From NCBI RefSeq assembly GCF_900215435.1, contig NZ_OCMY01000001.1, positions 2,728,001-2,792,000 of the forward strand: a stretch of DNA of 64,000 bases. Reading direction: 5' to 3'. The number at the start of each line of letters is the position of its first letter. The first letter of the stretch is position 1. The notes under the pieces were generated by a model that had not been told where the DNA came from, made no database searches, and saw nothing but the letters and a program-made list of their open reading frames with translations. The translations under genes were made by a program, and so were the position numbers. This stretch comes from Candidatus Pantoea floridensis (GTDB lineage: Bacteria; Pseudomonadota; Gammaproteobacteria; Enterobacterales; Enterobacteriaceae). Shown here in pieces: positions 28,061 to 36,356 of this stretch.

Positions 28061-28693
28061 ATGTGCCAGTCCAACCTGACGGTGCCCGCCGGCTTTGGCA
28101 AAACCTTTCGCGTGCGTAAAGGCCAGTTTATTACCGTAATTGATAGTGCAGGGCAGCAGGCCGCCGATTTTGTCGCGGTTAACGCCGACGATCTCAACGA
28201 AAAGCTGTCGCCGGTGCATACGCGCCAGCAGCTGCGGTCGCTGTTCTTCAAACCCGGCGATGCGCTGTGGTCGAGTGAAAACCGCCCGATGCTGCGCATT
28301 CTTGCCGACAGCATCGGCATTCACGATGCCAACGTACCGGCCTGCGATCGCACGCGCTTTAGCGTCGATTTCGGCGTGGAAGGGCATCGCAACTGCGTTG
28401 ATAACCTGCTGGAAGGGATGAAGGCATTTGGGGTGACCTACTTCTCGCTGCCGGAGCCGTTCAACCTGTTCCAAAACGGTCCGGTTACCGCCGATGGCCG
28501 CATGGAAGTCACCGATCCCAACAGCAAAGCGGGCGATAGCATCACCTTTGAAGCGCTGTGCGACCTGATCTGCGCGGTGTCATCCTGCCCGCAGGACATC
28601 ATTCCCGGCAACGGTTTGCAGGTGACGCCCATCGACATCGTGGTCAGCGACCATTTTCACGCTCAGGAGATGAATCATGCTGTTAATGCGTGA
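28061..28693 (+). CDS. DUF1989 (urea-carboxylase-associated) protein, copy A
   Basis: 210 residues, starting two bases after the binding-protein stop. DUF1989 proteins include the CgdA/CgdB subunits of carboxyguanidine deiminase that act with urea/guanidine carboxylase; others have no assigned reaction. This copy has a full set of the polar residues shared with copy C: HDANVPACD (H88, D89, C95), GHRNCVDNLLEG (H109, R110, N111, C112), PEPFNLFQN near residue 131 and SSCPQDI (C176), which look like a metal or catalytic site. An amidine- or guanidine-type hydrolase is an inference. The last 17 bp overlap copy B. Confidence 0.85.
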   Translation: MCQSNLTVPAGFGKTFRVRKGQFITVIDSAGQQAADFVAVNADDLNEKLSPVHTRQQLRSLFFKPGDALWSSENRPMLRILADSIGIHDANVPACDRTRFSVDFGVEGHRNCVDNLLEGMKAFGVTYFSLPEPFNLFQNGPVTADGRMEVTDPNSKAGDSITFEALCDLICAVSSCPQDIIPGNGLQVTPIDIVVSDHFHAQEMNHAVNA

Positions 28694-29324
28694 AAGTTAT
28701 GAAGAAACCGCCGTGCGCACGCTGGCTGAACCGGTGCAGGTTGCGCCGGGCAGCGTAGGTTCGATTCGCGTGCTGCGCGGTCAGCTGCTGCGCATCACCG
28801 CGCTGGGCGAGGGGGCCGTCGCGTCGCTGTTTGGCTTTAGCCTTGCCGATCCCGCCGTATGGTTGTCGGTGCACCACACGCGGGTATTCAGCAACAGTTA
28901 TCTGCTCGGTTCCGGGATGCGTCTGGTGAATAACCGTCGCCGTCCGATGATGGTGCTGGGCAAAGACAGCGTAAAGCGTCACGATCTGCTGCTGCCCGCC
29001 TCGACCACCGCGTTTCTCGCCGAGCGTGGCTATCAGGGCGAGGGTTGCCTTGAGGGCGTGCGCGGCGAGCTGGCACGTCTTGGTCGGGTGGTGCCGAAGC
29101 TGCCCGATCCGATCAACTTGTTTATGCACGTCAAGCTCACGCGCGAGGGCGATATTCTGCCGGAAACCAATCAGACCAAAGCCGGCGACAGCATTACCTG
29201 TCGCGTGGTGATGGATACCGAGTTCATCGTCTCCGCCTGCAACACCGGCATTGAGGGTAACGATAAGCCCGCGCCGCTGCTGCTGTCGGTGGCGGAAAAC
29301 CTGCACGACTTTAACGCGGAGTAA
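28677..29324 (+). CDS. DUF1989-family protein, divergent copy B
   Basis: 215 residues. The start ATG 28677 lies inside the end of copy A and has CAGGAG upstream, so translation is coupled. It keeps the fold markers DPINLFMHV near residue 145 and TKAGDSIT near residue 167, and a C-terminal Cys (VSAC, C188), but the copy A/C motif HDxxxxACD has become RHDLLLPAST (Cys replaced by Ser) and HRNC has become GEGC. Such asymmetry suggests a partner subunit of a hetero-oligomer with copy A, comparable to the CgdA/CgdB pairing; this is inferred from sequence only. Confidence 0.8.
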   Translation: MLLMRESYEETAVRTLAEPVQVAPGSVGSIRVLRGQLLRITALGEGAVASLFGFSLADPAVWLSVHHTRVFSNSYLLGSGMRLVNNRRRPMMVLGKDSVKRHDLLLPASTTAFLAERGYQGEGCLEGVRGELARLGRVVPKLPDPINLFMHVKLTREGDILPETNQTKAGDSITCRVVMDTEFIVSACNTGIEGNDKPAPLLLSVAENLHDFNAE

Positions 29325-29327
29325 CGC

Positions 29328-29978
29328 ATGGGGCTGGATCAACAGGTAGTGGCCGCGCTGCCGGAACTCGGACGCGGCCTGCTGATGACGTTGCTGCTCA
29401 CCGTGCTGGCGTCGCTCGTCAGCGTAGTGATGGGGCAGCTTGGCTGCTTCCTGCAGCTGCGTCGCGCCTGGATCTGGCGCACCATCGGCCGCCTGTATGT
29501 CAGCGTGATGCGCGGCACCCCGGCGATTGTGCAGCTGTTTGTGGTGTTTTTCACCTTGCCGCGCCTGGGGTTGGGTGGCCAGCCGATGCTGGCGGCGGTG
29601 ATTGCTATCGGCCTCAACAGCGGCGCTTACGTGGCGGAAATCCTGCGCGTTAATCGCAGTTTGGTGACGCGCGGGCAGCTTGAAGCGGCGCGCACGCTGG
29701 GCCTGAGCCGTTTTCTCAGCTGGTGGTATGTGATCAATCCACAGGTGATGCGCGCCAGCCTGCCGATGCTGGTCAACGAGTTCACCATTCTGCTAAAAAC
29801 CACGCCGCTGGCCTCGGTGGTGGCGCTGACCGAGTTGACCTACGCCGGGCAAATCGTCATCGCCCGCACCTACGAAGCCACCCAGGTGCTGCTGCTGGTG
29901 GCGGCCGGATATCTGTTGATCGCCATGCCGTTGATTGCAGCGGCGCGGCGTCTGGAAGCAAAACGGAGGATGGCATAA
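29328..29978 (+). CDS. Amino-acid-type ABC transporter permease 1
   Basis: 216-residue HisM/HisQ-family permease with about five helices. The EAA loop that contacts the ATPase reads LEAARTLGLSRFLSWW near residue 122. The segment VMRGTPAIVQLFVVFFTLP near residue 61 is the family's conserved region. Begins three bases after copy B and ends overlapping the next permease start (TAATG). Expected in the inner membrane as a heterodimer with permease 2. No ATPase gene is present in this run. Confidence 0.92.
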   Translation: MGLDQQVVAALPELGRGLLMTLLLTVLASLVSVVMGQLGCFLQLRRAWIWRTIGRLYVSVMRGTPAIVQLFVVFFTLPRLGLGGQPMLAAVIAIGLNSGAYVAEILRVNRSLVTRGQLEAARTLGLSRFLSWWYVINPQVMRASLPMLVNEFTILLKTTPLASVVALTELTYAGQIVIARTYEATQVLLLVAAGYLLIAMPLIAAARRLEAKRRMA

Positions 29979-30643
29979 TGGATTGGCAGGCAATTATCAC
30001 TTCCTTGCCGTCGCTCGCTGACGGCCTGGTGGCTACCCTGCAGCTCTGTTTAGTGGCGGCACTTTGTTCGCTGCTGTGGGGCGCGCTGCTGGCCGTACTG
30101 CTGATGCGCGCCTCGCCGTTTTGGCTGCGTCTGCTCAATCTGTACTGCGGGCTAACCCTCGCGCTGCCGCTGCTGGTGGTGATCTATCTGCTCTACTTCG
30201 TGCTGCCGGAATATGACATCACGCTGTCGTCGCCGGTAGTGGGTGTGCTGGCGCTAACGCTCTACTACGCGCCCTACATTGCGCAGGTGGTTCGCTCGGC
30301 GATTGATGCGCTGCCGAAAGGGCAGTGGGAAGCGTGCCGCGTGTTGGGCTTAAGCCGCCGCGAGCAGCTGCGCGATGTGGTGCTGCCGCAAACCCTGCCG
30401 CAGATGCTGTCGCCGTTGGTCGGGCTGATGATCGGATTGATTAAAGACTCGGCGCTGCTATCGATTGTCTCGGTGCAGGAGTTTATGTACGCCGCCAAAC
30501 AGGCGATTTCGGATACCTACGCGCCGCTGGAGATCTATCTCACCGTGGCGCTCTGTTACTGGCTGCTCAACAGCGCGATCGACTGGCTGGCGCGCGGCCT
30601 TGAATCCCGCATGACGCGCTATCGTCGCGCCATGCAGCATTAA
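29978..30643 (+). CDS. Amino-acid-type ABC transporter permease 2
   Basis: 221 residues, start ATG 29978 overlapping the preceding stop by one base, with ACGGAGGA just upstream. It shows GLVATLQLCLVAALCSLLWG near the N-terminus and the EAA loop WEACRVLGLSRREQLRDVVL near residue 109. The longer open frame to 29723 overlaps permease 1 and is not used. Pairs with permease 1 and the binding protein; a GlnQ/ArtP-like ATPase encoded elsewhere would be needed to complete the importer. Confidence 0.92.
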   Translation: MDWQAIITSLPSLADGLVATLQLCLVAALCSLLWGALLAVLLMRASPFWLRLLNLYCGLTLALPLLVVIYLLYFVLPEYDITLSSPVVGVLALTLYYAPYIAQVVRSAIDALPKGQWEACRVLGLSRREQLRDVVLPQTLPQMLSPLVGLMIGLIKDSALLSIVSVQEFMYAAKQAISDTYAPLEIYLTVALCYWLLNSAIDWLARGLESRMTRYRRAMQH

Positions 30644-30656
30644 TCTGGAGAACAAC

Positions 30657-31328
30657 ATGTCAGCTGAATTTCAGCACCGTGAAGCGATTACCATCCCGGC
30701 ACGCTACGGCAAAGCGGTGCGCCTGAAGCAGGGCGAAGCGGTACAGGTGATTAACCTGCACGGTACCCAGGTGGTAGATTGCTGGGCCTATAACGCCGAG
30801 GATGTGAGCGAATATATGTGTATGGAGGCGACGCGCGTGTGGAATCAGCGTCTCAATCCTAAAGTGGGCGACAGCTTCATCACCAGCCAGCGCCATCCGA
30901 TTTTGACGCTGGTGGCGGATACGTCGCCCGGCGTGCACGATACCTTTATGGCCGCCTGCGACGCGCGGCGCTATGAGCTGCTCGGCTGTACCGAACCGCA
31001 TCGCAACTGCCATGACAATCTGTTTGAGGGGATGCGCGAGCTGGGCGTGACGCTGCCGCACGGTAATCTGGCGTCATTTAATATCTTTATGAATATTCAG
31101 GTGCAGCCGGACGGCATTACGCTAAAGACGCTGCCGGTAGTGACCAAACCGGGCGACTACATCGTGCTGCGCGCCGAGATGGATTGTTTTGTGGCGTTCT
31201 CGGCCTGTCCGCAGGATATCGTTAGCATTCAGGGGCAGGGCGATAATACGCCGCGTGATGCCGAGCTGCGCATTTTGACCAGCGGATTCCCGCAGGTGCA
31301 GCTGAAGGGCGCGTGGGTTCCCGCGTAA
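30657..31328 (+). CDS. DUF1989 protein, copy C
   Basis: 223 residues, 13 bp after permease 2 with CTGGAGAA upstream. It keeps all the conserved polar motifs of the family: GVHDTFMAACDARRY (H94, D95, C101), PHRNCHDNLFEG (H115, R116, N117, C118), ASFNIFMNI near residue 139 and FSACPQDI (C184). It resembles copy A more than copy B. Having a complete A/B pair before the permeases and a third, stand-alone copy after them suggests two consecutive reactions or two substrates. Function unknown; a nitrogen-compound hydrolase or deiminase is the best guess from family context. Confidence 0.85.
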   Translation: MSAEFQHREAITIPARYGKAVRLKQGEAVQVINLHGTQVVDCWAYNAEDVSEYMCMEATRVWNQRLNPKVGDSFITSQRHPILTLVADTSPGVHDTFMAACDARRYELLGCTEPHRNCHDNLFEGMRELGVTLPHGNLASFNIFMNIQVQPDGITLKTLPVVTKPGDYIVLRAEMDCFVAFSACPQDIVSIQGQGDNTPRDAELRILTSGFPQVQLKGAWVPA

Positions 31329-31334
31329 TTTCCC

Positions 31335-31433
31335 GGTGCGCATTAATGCATCATCAGATTTCGCGCGTACCTTGAAACGGTGCGCATAAATGCGCACCCT
31401 ACGACACCTGTAGGGGCGCCATTCATGGCGACC
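31335..31433. repeat. Composite intergenic repeat after the DUF1989 operon
   Basis: Three palindromic modules in a row: a partial GTGCGCATTAATGC, a linker TCATCAGATTTCGCGCGT, then GGTGCGCATAAATGCGCACC with CCCTAC, and finally GTAGGGGCGCCATTCATGGC. The linker recurs in opposite orientation at 57239-57328, showing that the unit is larger than a single palindrome. Confidence 0.72.
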
Positions 31434-31452
31434 TTGTTGTGATCCGCACAAT

Positions 31453-32079
31453 CTACGACTTAACCACCCCATCCAGCCACGCCTGAAAACGCGCATAGGG
31501 CACATACAGCGCCACATTTTTATACAGCGTTTTACCGCTCTTATTATCGTCGATCTGGCTGCTATAACCGACAATCACACCCGCCAGCGTATCGTCGCTG
31601 GCGTTATACACTGCGCCGCCGGACATGCCTTTCACCACGCCGGCATTGGCCGCCACCACTACACAGCTGGCCTTATTCCAGTCATTCGCCAGCGTGGTGT
31701 TGATCAAATTCTTGCCGCTTGATGACACCGGCATCGCCGAAATAAAGCTGTAGCCATACAAATTCACGTTGTCGCCAATATGGCTGTTGCGAAACGGCGG
31801 TGGCAAATTAGCTTCACTGTTTTTGTGGTACACCACCGCGATATCACATTCAGGATGCCAGGCTTTGACCCGATACAAGGAAAACTTCGCCACGTGCGCC
31901 GCCGTCAGGCTGTAGTCACGCGTAAGAGGAATGGTGGTGCCGAGCGCACCAATACCCAGAACGGTGGGAATACCGGTGACGGTCATATCGACGCGTTTTG
32001 CTGCTTCTTTGCTGTATTCGTAATGCCCAACAGAACAGCCACTCAGGCAGCCAACCGTTAGCGCAATGAGCCATCGCAT
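31453..32079 (-). CDS. Trypsin-like serine protease lipoprotein
   Basis: 208 residues from the ATG at 32079 with GGGGAGAG upstream. The N-terminus MRWLIALTVGCLSGC is a lipoprotein signal (lipobox LSGC, lipidated C15). The rest is a chymotrypsin-fold peptidase with the full triad: H62 in LTAAHVA, D79 in ECDIAVV and S153 in GMSGGAVYN. It is small, with no PDZ domain, so not a DegP/DegS type. It stands alone, between the DUF1989 operon (convergent) and an MFS gene (divergent). I do not recognise a named E. coli counterpart. Likely membrane-anchored and periplasmic; substrate unknown. Confidence 0.85.
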   Translation of the reverse strand: MRWLIALTVGCLSGCSVGHYEYSKEAAKRVDMTVTGIPTVLGIGALGTTIPLTRDYSLTAAHVAKFSLYRVKAWHPECDIAVVYHKNSEANLPPPFRNSHIGDNVNLYGYSFISAMPVSSSGKNLINTTLANDWNKASCVVVAANAGVVKGMSGGAVYNASDDTLAGVIVGYSSQIDDNKSGKTLYKNVALYVPYARFQAWLDGVVKS

Positions 32080-32443
32080 ACGCTCTCCCCTCGATTTTTG
32101 ACACCCCCTAACCGGGCAATCCATTGAGGTATCGGCAGTACGCGTCCATCCTTTACTGACTGATTTATTGCCAAAAACTGTTCCACTGTGACCACCGTCA
32201 CATCCTGCTACAAGCGTAGCGTGAAAACGTCAATCTGTCTCAATGGTTGGTTTCGGTCATTTTTCCGCGCGGCGATTATTGCTGTGCGGGCAAAATAGCC
32301 TTGCGCCACGCGGGGTGGTTGCGGTGCAAGGGCTATGCTTTAATAACAATGTGACGCAGTTCAAATTTTAATAAGCGTCTGTTGTAACCGTACTGCGCTC
32401 GCAGTGCGGCCCGCCTGCAAAAAATTTATTGGGAGAGTGTGTT
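32080..32443. promoter_or_regulatory. 364-bp intergenic region between the protease and MFS genes
   Basis: No gene is supported. It contains an imperfect inverted repeat (ATAGCCTTGC at 32295 against GCAAGGGCTAT ending at 32336) and a small dyad ACTGCGCTCGCAGT about 45 bp before the MFS start. A TATGCTTTAAT stretch near 32334 could be a -10 element for the MFS gene. Function unassigned. Confidence 0.4.
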
Positions 32444-33607
32444 ATGCCTGTTGCATTACTGGCGCTGGCGCTGAGTGCGTTCGCCATCGGCACCACGGAA
32501 TTTGTCATCATGGGATTACTGCCGGATGTGGCGGGCGATCTTCAGGTGTCGATTCCCTCTGCGGGATGGTTGATCAGCGGTTACGCGCTGGGCGTGGCCA
32601 TTGGTGCGCCGATCATGGCGCTGCTGACCGCTAAACTGCCGCGGAAGAAGACGCTGATTCTACTGATGATCATCTTCATCATCGGTAACGTGCTCTGTGC
32701 GTTGGCCTACACTTATAACCTGCTGATGCTGGCGCGTGTGGTGACAGCGCTGTGTCACGGCGCCTTCTTCGGCATTGGCGCGGTGGTGGCCGCCAGCCTG
32801 GTGGCACCGAGTCGTCAGGCTTCTGCCGTGGCGCTGATGTTCACCGGCCTGACGTTGGCCAACGTGCTCGGCGTGCCGTTGGGTACCTGGTTCGGTCAGA
32901 TGTTTGGCTGGCGTGCCACCTTCTGGGGCGTGGCGATTATCGGCATCTTCGCCTTTATCGCGCTGATTGTTAGCCTGCCGAACAACAAAGAAGAGAAGCC
33001 GGTGCACCTGGCGAGTGAAATCAGCGCGCTGGCGAATGGCAAACTGTGGCTATCGCTGCTGATGACGGTGTTCTTCGCGGCGGCGATGTTTGCGCTGTTC
33101 AGCTATATCGCTCCGCTGTTGCTGCAGGTGACCGGGATTAGCGATCGTGGCGTCAGCTGGACGCTGTTCCTGATCGGCGCTGGTTTAACGGTCGGCAACA
33201 TCCTCGGCGGTAAGCTGGCCGACTGGAAAGTGTCGTTCAGCCTGATCCTCAGCTTTGTACTGATTGCGGTATTCTCGCTGCTGTTCAGCTGGACCAGCCA
33301 TGCGCTGTGGCTGGCGGAAATTACGTTGTTCCTGTGGGCAATGGCGACCTTTGCTACCGTGCCGGGTCTGCAGATTAACGTGGTGCGCCACGGTAAAGAT
33401 GCGCCAAACCTGGTTTCCACGCTCAACATCTCCGCCTTCAACGTCGGTAACGCGCTTGGCGCATGGGTCGGTGGTGCGGTGATCGAGAAAGGTTACGGCC
33501 TGACGTCGGTGCCGGTTGCGGCGGCGGCGCTGGCGGCTATCGGATTGGTGATCTGCCTCGTCACCTTCCGCAAATCGGGCGGGCAGGGCGAAGCAGTCAA
33601 CGCTTAA
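32444..33607 (+). CDS. MFS transporter, DHA1 family (YdhP/AraJ type)
   Basis: 387 residues and about twelve helices. The start at 32444 (MPVALLALALSAFAIGTTEF) has GGGAGAG at 32431-32437. FAIGTTEFVIMGLLPDVA near the N-terminus, the motif ALCHGAFFGIGAVVAASLVA near residue 105 and FTGLTLANVLGVPLGTWFGQ near residue 134 are typical of the DHA1 drug/arabinose efflux group, closer by eye to YdhP than to AraJ. Probably a proton-driven exporter; substrate unknown. The last four bases overlap the convergent lysR end. Confidence 0.88.
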   Translation: MPVALLALALSAFAIGTTEFVIMGLLPDVAGDLQVSIPSAGWLISGYALGVAIGAPIMALLTAKLPRKKTLILLMIIFIIGNVLCALAYTYNLLMLARVVTALCHGAFFGIGAVVAASLVAPSRQASAVALMFTGLTLANVLGVPLGTWFGQMFGWRATFWGVAIIGIFAFIALIVSLPNNKEEKPVHLASEISALANGKLWLSLLMTVFFAAAMFALFSYIAPLLLQVTGISDRGVSWTLFLIGAGLTVGNILGGKLADWKVSFSLILSFVLIAVFSLLFSWTSHALWLAEITLFLWAMATFATVPGLQINVVRHGKDAPNLVSTLNISAFNVGNALGAWVGGAVIEKGYGLTSVPVAAAALAAIGLVICLVTFRKSGGQGEAVNA

Positions 33608-34524
33608 GCTAATTGCTCGGCAATACGTTGTGGAAACGCGGCTACCTGCTGTTGCAGGTGGTCGCAGAAGTGATCGACCAGCGCCGAAGCCGGTCGATGC
33701 TGTGGCCGCACCAGGCTGACGGTAAACGGTACGGTGATACTGAAGCGGCGCATCACCACTCCGCTGGCGGCGTAATCAAGTGCCGTCAGCGGATTCACAA
33801 TCGAAATCCCCACGCCCGCGCGCACCATCGCGCATACCGACGCCGCACTGTGCGTCTCCAGCACCAATCGACGATCCACCTCCTGCTCATGAAACAGCGA
33901 ATCCAATAGCTGGCGATAGCTATCGCTGCGCGACAGGCTGACGTAATTCTCGCCATGGAAATCCTGCGGCGTCAGCACCGCGCGCTGGCACAGCGGATGC
34001 TGCGGCGGCAGCACGCACACTTCATCACAGGTCAGCAGCGGCAGGCGCTCGGTGCCGGCAGGTGCATGCTGGGTTTCGGTCAGACCGAGATCGTAGCGCT
34101 GCGCCGATAGCCACTCTTCCAGCAGCGGCGACTCCTGCGGAATGATATTCAGGCTAACCTGTGGATAGCGCTGCAAAAAAGGTTGCAGCAGCGGCGGCAG
34201 CAGCGACTGCGAAAATACCGGCAAACAGGCAATAGACAGTTCGCCCTGGCGAAACTCACGTAATCCTTCGGCGGCATCCATGATGCGATCGAGACCGTAC
34301 CACGAGCGCTGCACCTCTTCGTATAGCCGCAGGCCTTGCACCGTCGGCTGCAGGCGTCCGCGCACCCGCTCAAACAGCTGCAGGCCGAGCTGCTGCTCCA
34401 GCCGCGCCAGCTCGCGGCTTACCGTCGGCTGCGAGGTGCGCAGCAGCGTCGCCGCCTGCGTCAGGTTGCCGCTGGTCATCACCGCGTGAAAAATTTCGAT
34501 ATGTCGCCAGTTAATTTTTGCCAT
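33604..34524 (-). CDS. lysR: LysR, activator of lysA
   Basis: Founding member of the LysR family: activates the divergent lysA when diaminopimelate is high and lysine low, and represses itself. 306 residues; the start MAKINWRHIEIFHAVMTSG at 34524 matches E. coli LysR, the upstream in-frame ATG at 34545 does not. The winged HTH is TQAATLLRTSQPTVSRELAR near residue 22; the effector domain opens with RQGELSIACLPVFSQSLLP near residue 93. The 110-bp gap to lysA is the control region. Confidence 0.96.
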   Translation of the reverse strand: MAKINWRHIEIFHAVMTSGNLTQAATLLRTSQPTVSRELARLEQQLGLQLFERVRGRLQPTVQGLRLYEEVQRSWYGLDRIMDAAEGLREFRQGELSIACLPVFSQSLLPPLLQPFLQRYPQVSLNIIPQESPLLEEWLSAQRYDLGLTETQHAPAGTERLPLLTCDEVCVLPPQHPLCQRAVLTPQDFHGENYVSLSRSDSYRQLLDSLFHEQEVDRRLVLETHSAASVCAMVRAGVGISIVNPLTALDYAASGVVMRRFSITVPFTVSLVRPQHRPASALVDHFCDHLQQQVAAFPQRIAEQLA

Positions 34525-34634
34525 TGCGCCCTCTGCTAAAGCCATATCATATTTGTATAGCTGTCGCTAAAACAGATATTTTTCTGAATCGCTGTGCTGT
34601 GGCTAAATACGTTCAATGACACAGGAGAATTGAC
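34525..34634. promoter_or_regulatory. lysR-lysA divergent control region
   Basis: AT-rich 110-bp gap. ATATCATATTTGTATAGC at 34544-34561 is the best candidate for a LysR T-N11-A-type dyad, judged by eye only. CAGGAGAA before 34635 is the lysA ribosome site. Confidence 0.4.
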
Positions 34635-35891
34635 ATGCCCCGTCCACTGAACAACACCGAAACGGCGTTAACCGCCGCCCATTTACTGCCGCTGGCGCAG
34701 CGTTATGTCGGTCCATTTTGGGCTTACGATGCGGCGATCATCCAGCAGCGCATTGCCCAGCTGAGCGCGTTCGACGTAGTGCGTTTTGCGCAGAAAGCCT
34801 GCTCCAATATTCACATTCTGCGGTTGATGCGTGCGGCGGGCGTTAAAGTGGATTCGGTATCGCTGGGGGAAATCGAGCGCGCCATCGCCGCCGGTTATCA
34901 GCCCGGGGGCGAAGATATCGTCTTCACCGCCGACGTGTTCGACCAGCCCACGCTGGCGCGCATCGCCGAGCTGAAGGTGCCGGTCAACGCCGGTTCAGTG
35001 GATATGCTGCATCAGCTGGGCGAACTGTCGCCGGGCCACGCGGTGTGGCTGCGCATCAATCCCGGTTTTGGTCATGGTCATAGCCAGAAAACCAACACCG
35101 GCGGCGAGAACAGCAAGCACGGCATCTGGCACAGCGATCTACCGCTGGCGCTGGCGGCGATCCAGCAGCATGGTCTGCATCTGGTGGGCTTGCATATGCA
35201 CATCGGTTCCGGCGTGGATTACGGCCACCTGCAACAGGTGTGTGACGCGATGGTCGATCAGGTGGTGGCGTTTGGTCAGGACCTCGAGGCGATTTCCGCC
35301 GGCGGCGGTTTGTCGATTCCTTATCGTTTTGGTGAAGAGGCCATTGATACTCAACACTATTACGGCTTGTGGAACGGCGCGCGCGAGCGCATTGCTGCGC
35401 ATCTTGGTCATCCGGTGAAGCTGGAGATTGAGCCGGGCCGCTTCCTCGTCGCGGAATCAGGCGTGCTGGTTTCACAGGTGCGGGCGGTGAAAGATATGGG
35501 CAGTCGCCATTTTGTGTTGGTTGATGCCGGTTTCAGCGATTTGATGCGCCCATCAATGTATGGCAGCTATCACCATATTTCGCTGCTGCCGGCAGATGGC
35601 CGTGCATTGGGTGATGACACGATTGAAAGTGTGGTGGCCGGTCCGCTGTGTGAATCGGGTGACGTGTTTACCCAGCTGGAAGGCGGCAAAGTGGAAACCC
35701 GTGCGCTGCCAGCGGCGCAGGTGGGTGATTATCTGGTGTTTCATGATACCGGCGCGTACGGCGCATCGATGTCGTCGAACTACAACAGCCGCCCGCTGAT
35801 TCCGGAAGTGCTGTTTGAGAACGGCAAGGTGCGGGAAATTCGTCGCGCGCAGACCATTCAGGAACTGCTGGCGCTGGAACTGCACGGATGA
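34635..35891 (+). CDS. lysA: Diaminopimelate decarboxylase
   Basis: Last step of lysine synthesis: PLP-dependent decarboxylation of meso-diaminopimelate. 418 residues (E. coli 420). The PLP lysine is K54 in RFAQKACSNIHI; the glycine-rich PLP phosphate loop is AISAGGGLSIPY near residue 218, and the catalytic Cys motif is PLCESGDVF near residue 338. The fold is alanine-racemase-like barrel plus beta domain. It overlaps the following GNAT gene by four bases (ATGA). Confidence 0.97.
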   Translation: MPRPLNNTETALTAAHLLPLAQRYVGPFWAYDAAIIQQRIAQLSAFDVVRFAQKACSNIHILRLMRAAGVKVDSVSLGEIERAIAAGYQPGGEDIVFTADVFDQPTLARIAELKVPVNAGSVDMLHQLGELSPGHAVWLRINPGFGHGHSQKTNTGGENSKHGIWHSDLPLALAAIQQHGLHLVGLHMHIGSGVDYGHLQQVCDAMVDQVVAFGQDLEAISAGGGLSIPYRFGEEAIDTQHYYGLWNGARERIAAHLGHPVKLEIEPGRFLVAESGVLVSQVRAVKDMGSRHFVLVDAGFSDLMRPSMYGSYHHISLLPADGRALGDDTIESVVAGPLCESGDVFTQLEGGKVETRALPAAQVGDYLVFHDTGAYGASMSSNYNSRPLIPEVLFENGKVREIRRAQTIQELLALELHG

Positions 35892-36337
35892 AGATCGTTG
35901 CGCTTAGCGCGGTGCCGCATCATGCCACACAGATCACCGATTGGTTGTGGCAGGCGTTTGGCGATGGCACCTCGCGCGAGTTTTACGACAGCATTGTGCG
36001 CAGCAGCCTCAACGGTGCCGATTTCCCGGTGACCTTTGTGGCGCTCGATGGCGATACGCCGCTGGGTACGGTGGGATTTTGGCGCTGCGATTTGATCAGT
36101 CGTCAGGATCTCTATCCGTGGGTGGCCGCGTTATTTGTTGAGGAATCCGCGCGCGGCAAGGGATTGAGCGAAGCGCTACAGCAGCATGTGATTGCGTTCG
36201 CGCGTCAGCGTGGGTATGACAAGCTGTGGTTATGGTCGACGTTTGGTGGTTATTACGAACGTTTTGGCTGGCAGTATCAGTGCGAGGCGCTGGAGTTCCC
36301 GGACGTGCGGGTGAAGGTGTACGCGCGGGAGTTGTAG
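35888..36337 (+). CDS. GNAT-family N-acetyltransferase
   Basis: 149 residues, start overlapping the lysA stop (ATGA), so translationally coupled. The acetyl-CoA binding segment is LFVEESARGKGLSEALQQH near residue 81, the R/Q-x-x-G-x-G/A motif of the Gcn5 family. FGGYYERFGWQY near residue 118 is the usual C-terminal GNAT strand. E. coli lysA lacks this partner; the substrate might be an amino acid or amine but nothing in the sequence fixes it. Confidence 0.88.
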   Translation: MKIVALSAVPHHATQITDWLWQAFGDGTSREFYDSIVRSSLNGADFPVTFVALDGDTPLGTVGFWRCDLISRQDLYPWVAALFVEESARGKGLSEALQQHVIAFARQRGYDKLWLWSTFGGYYERFGWQYQCEALEFPDVRVKVYAREL

Positions 36338-36356
36338 TTGCACAATGCACTGAGTC

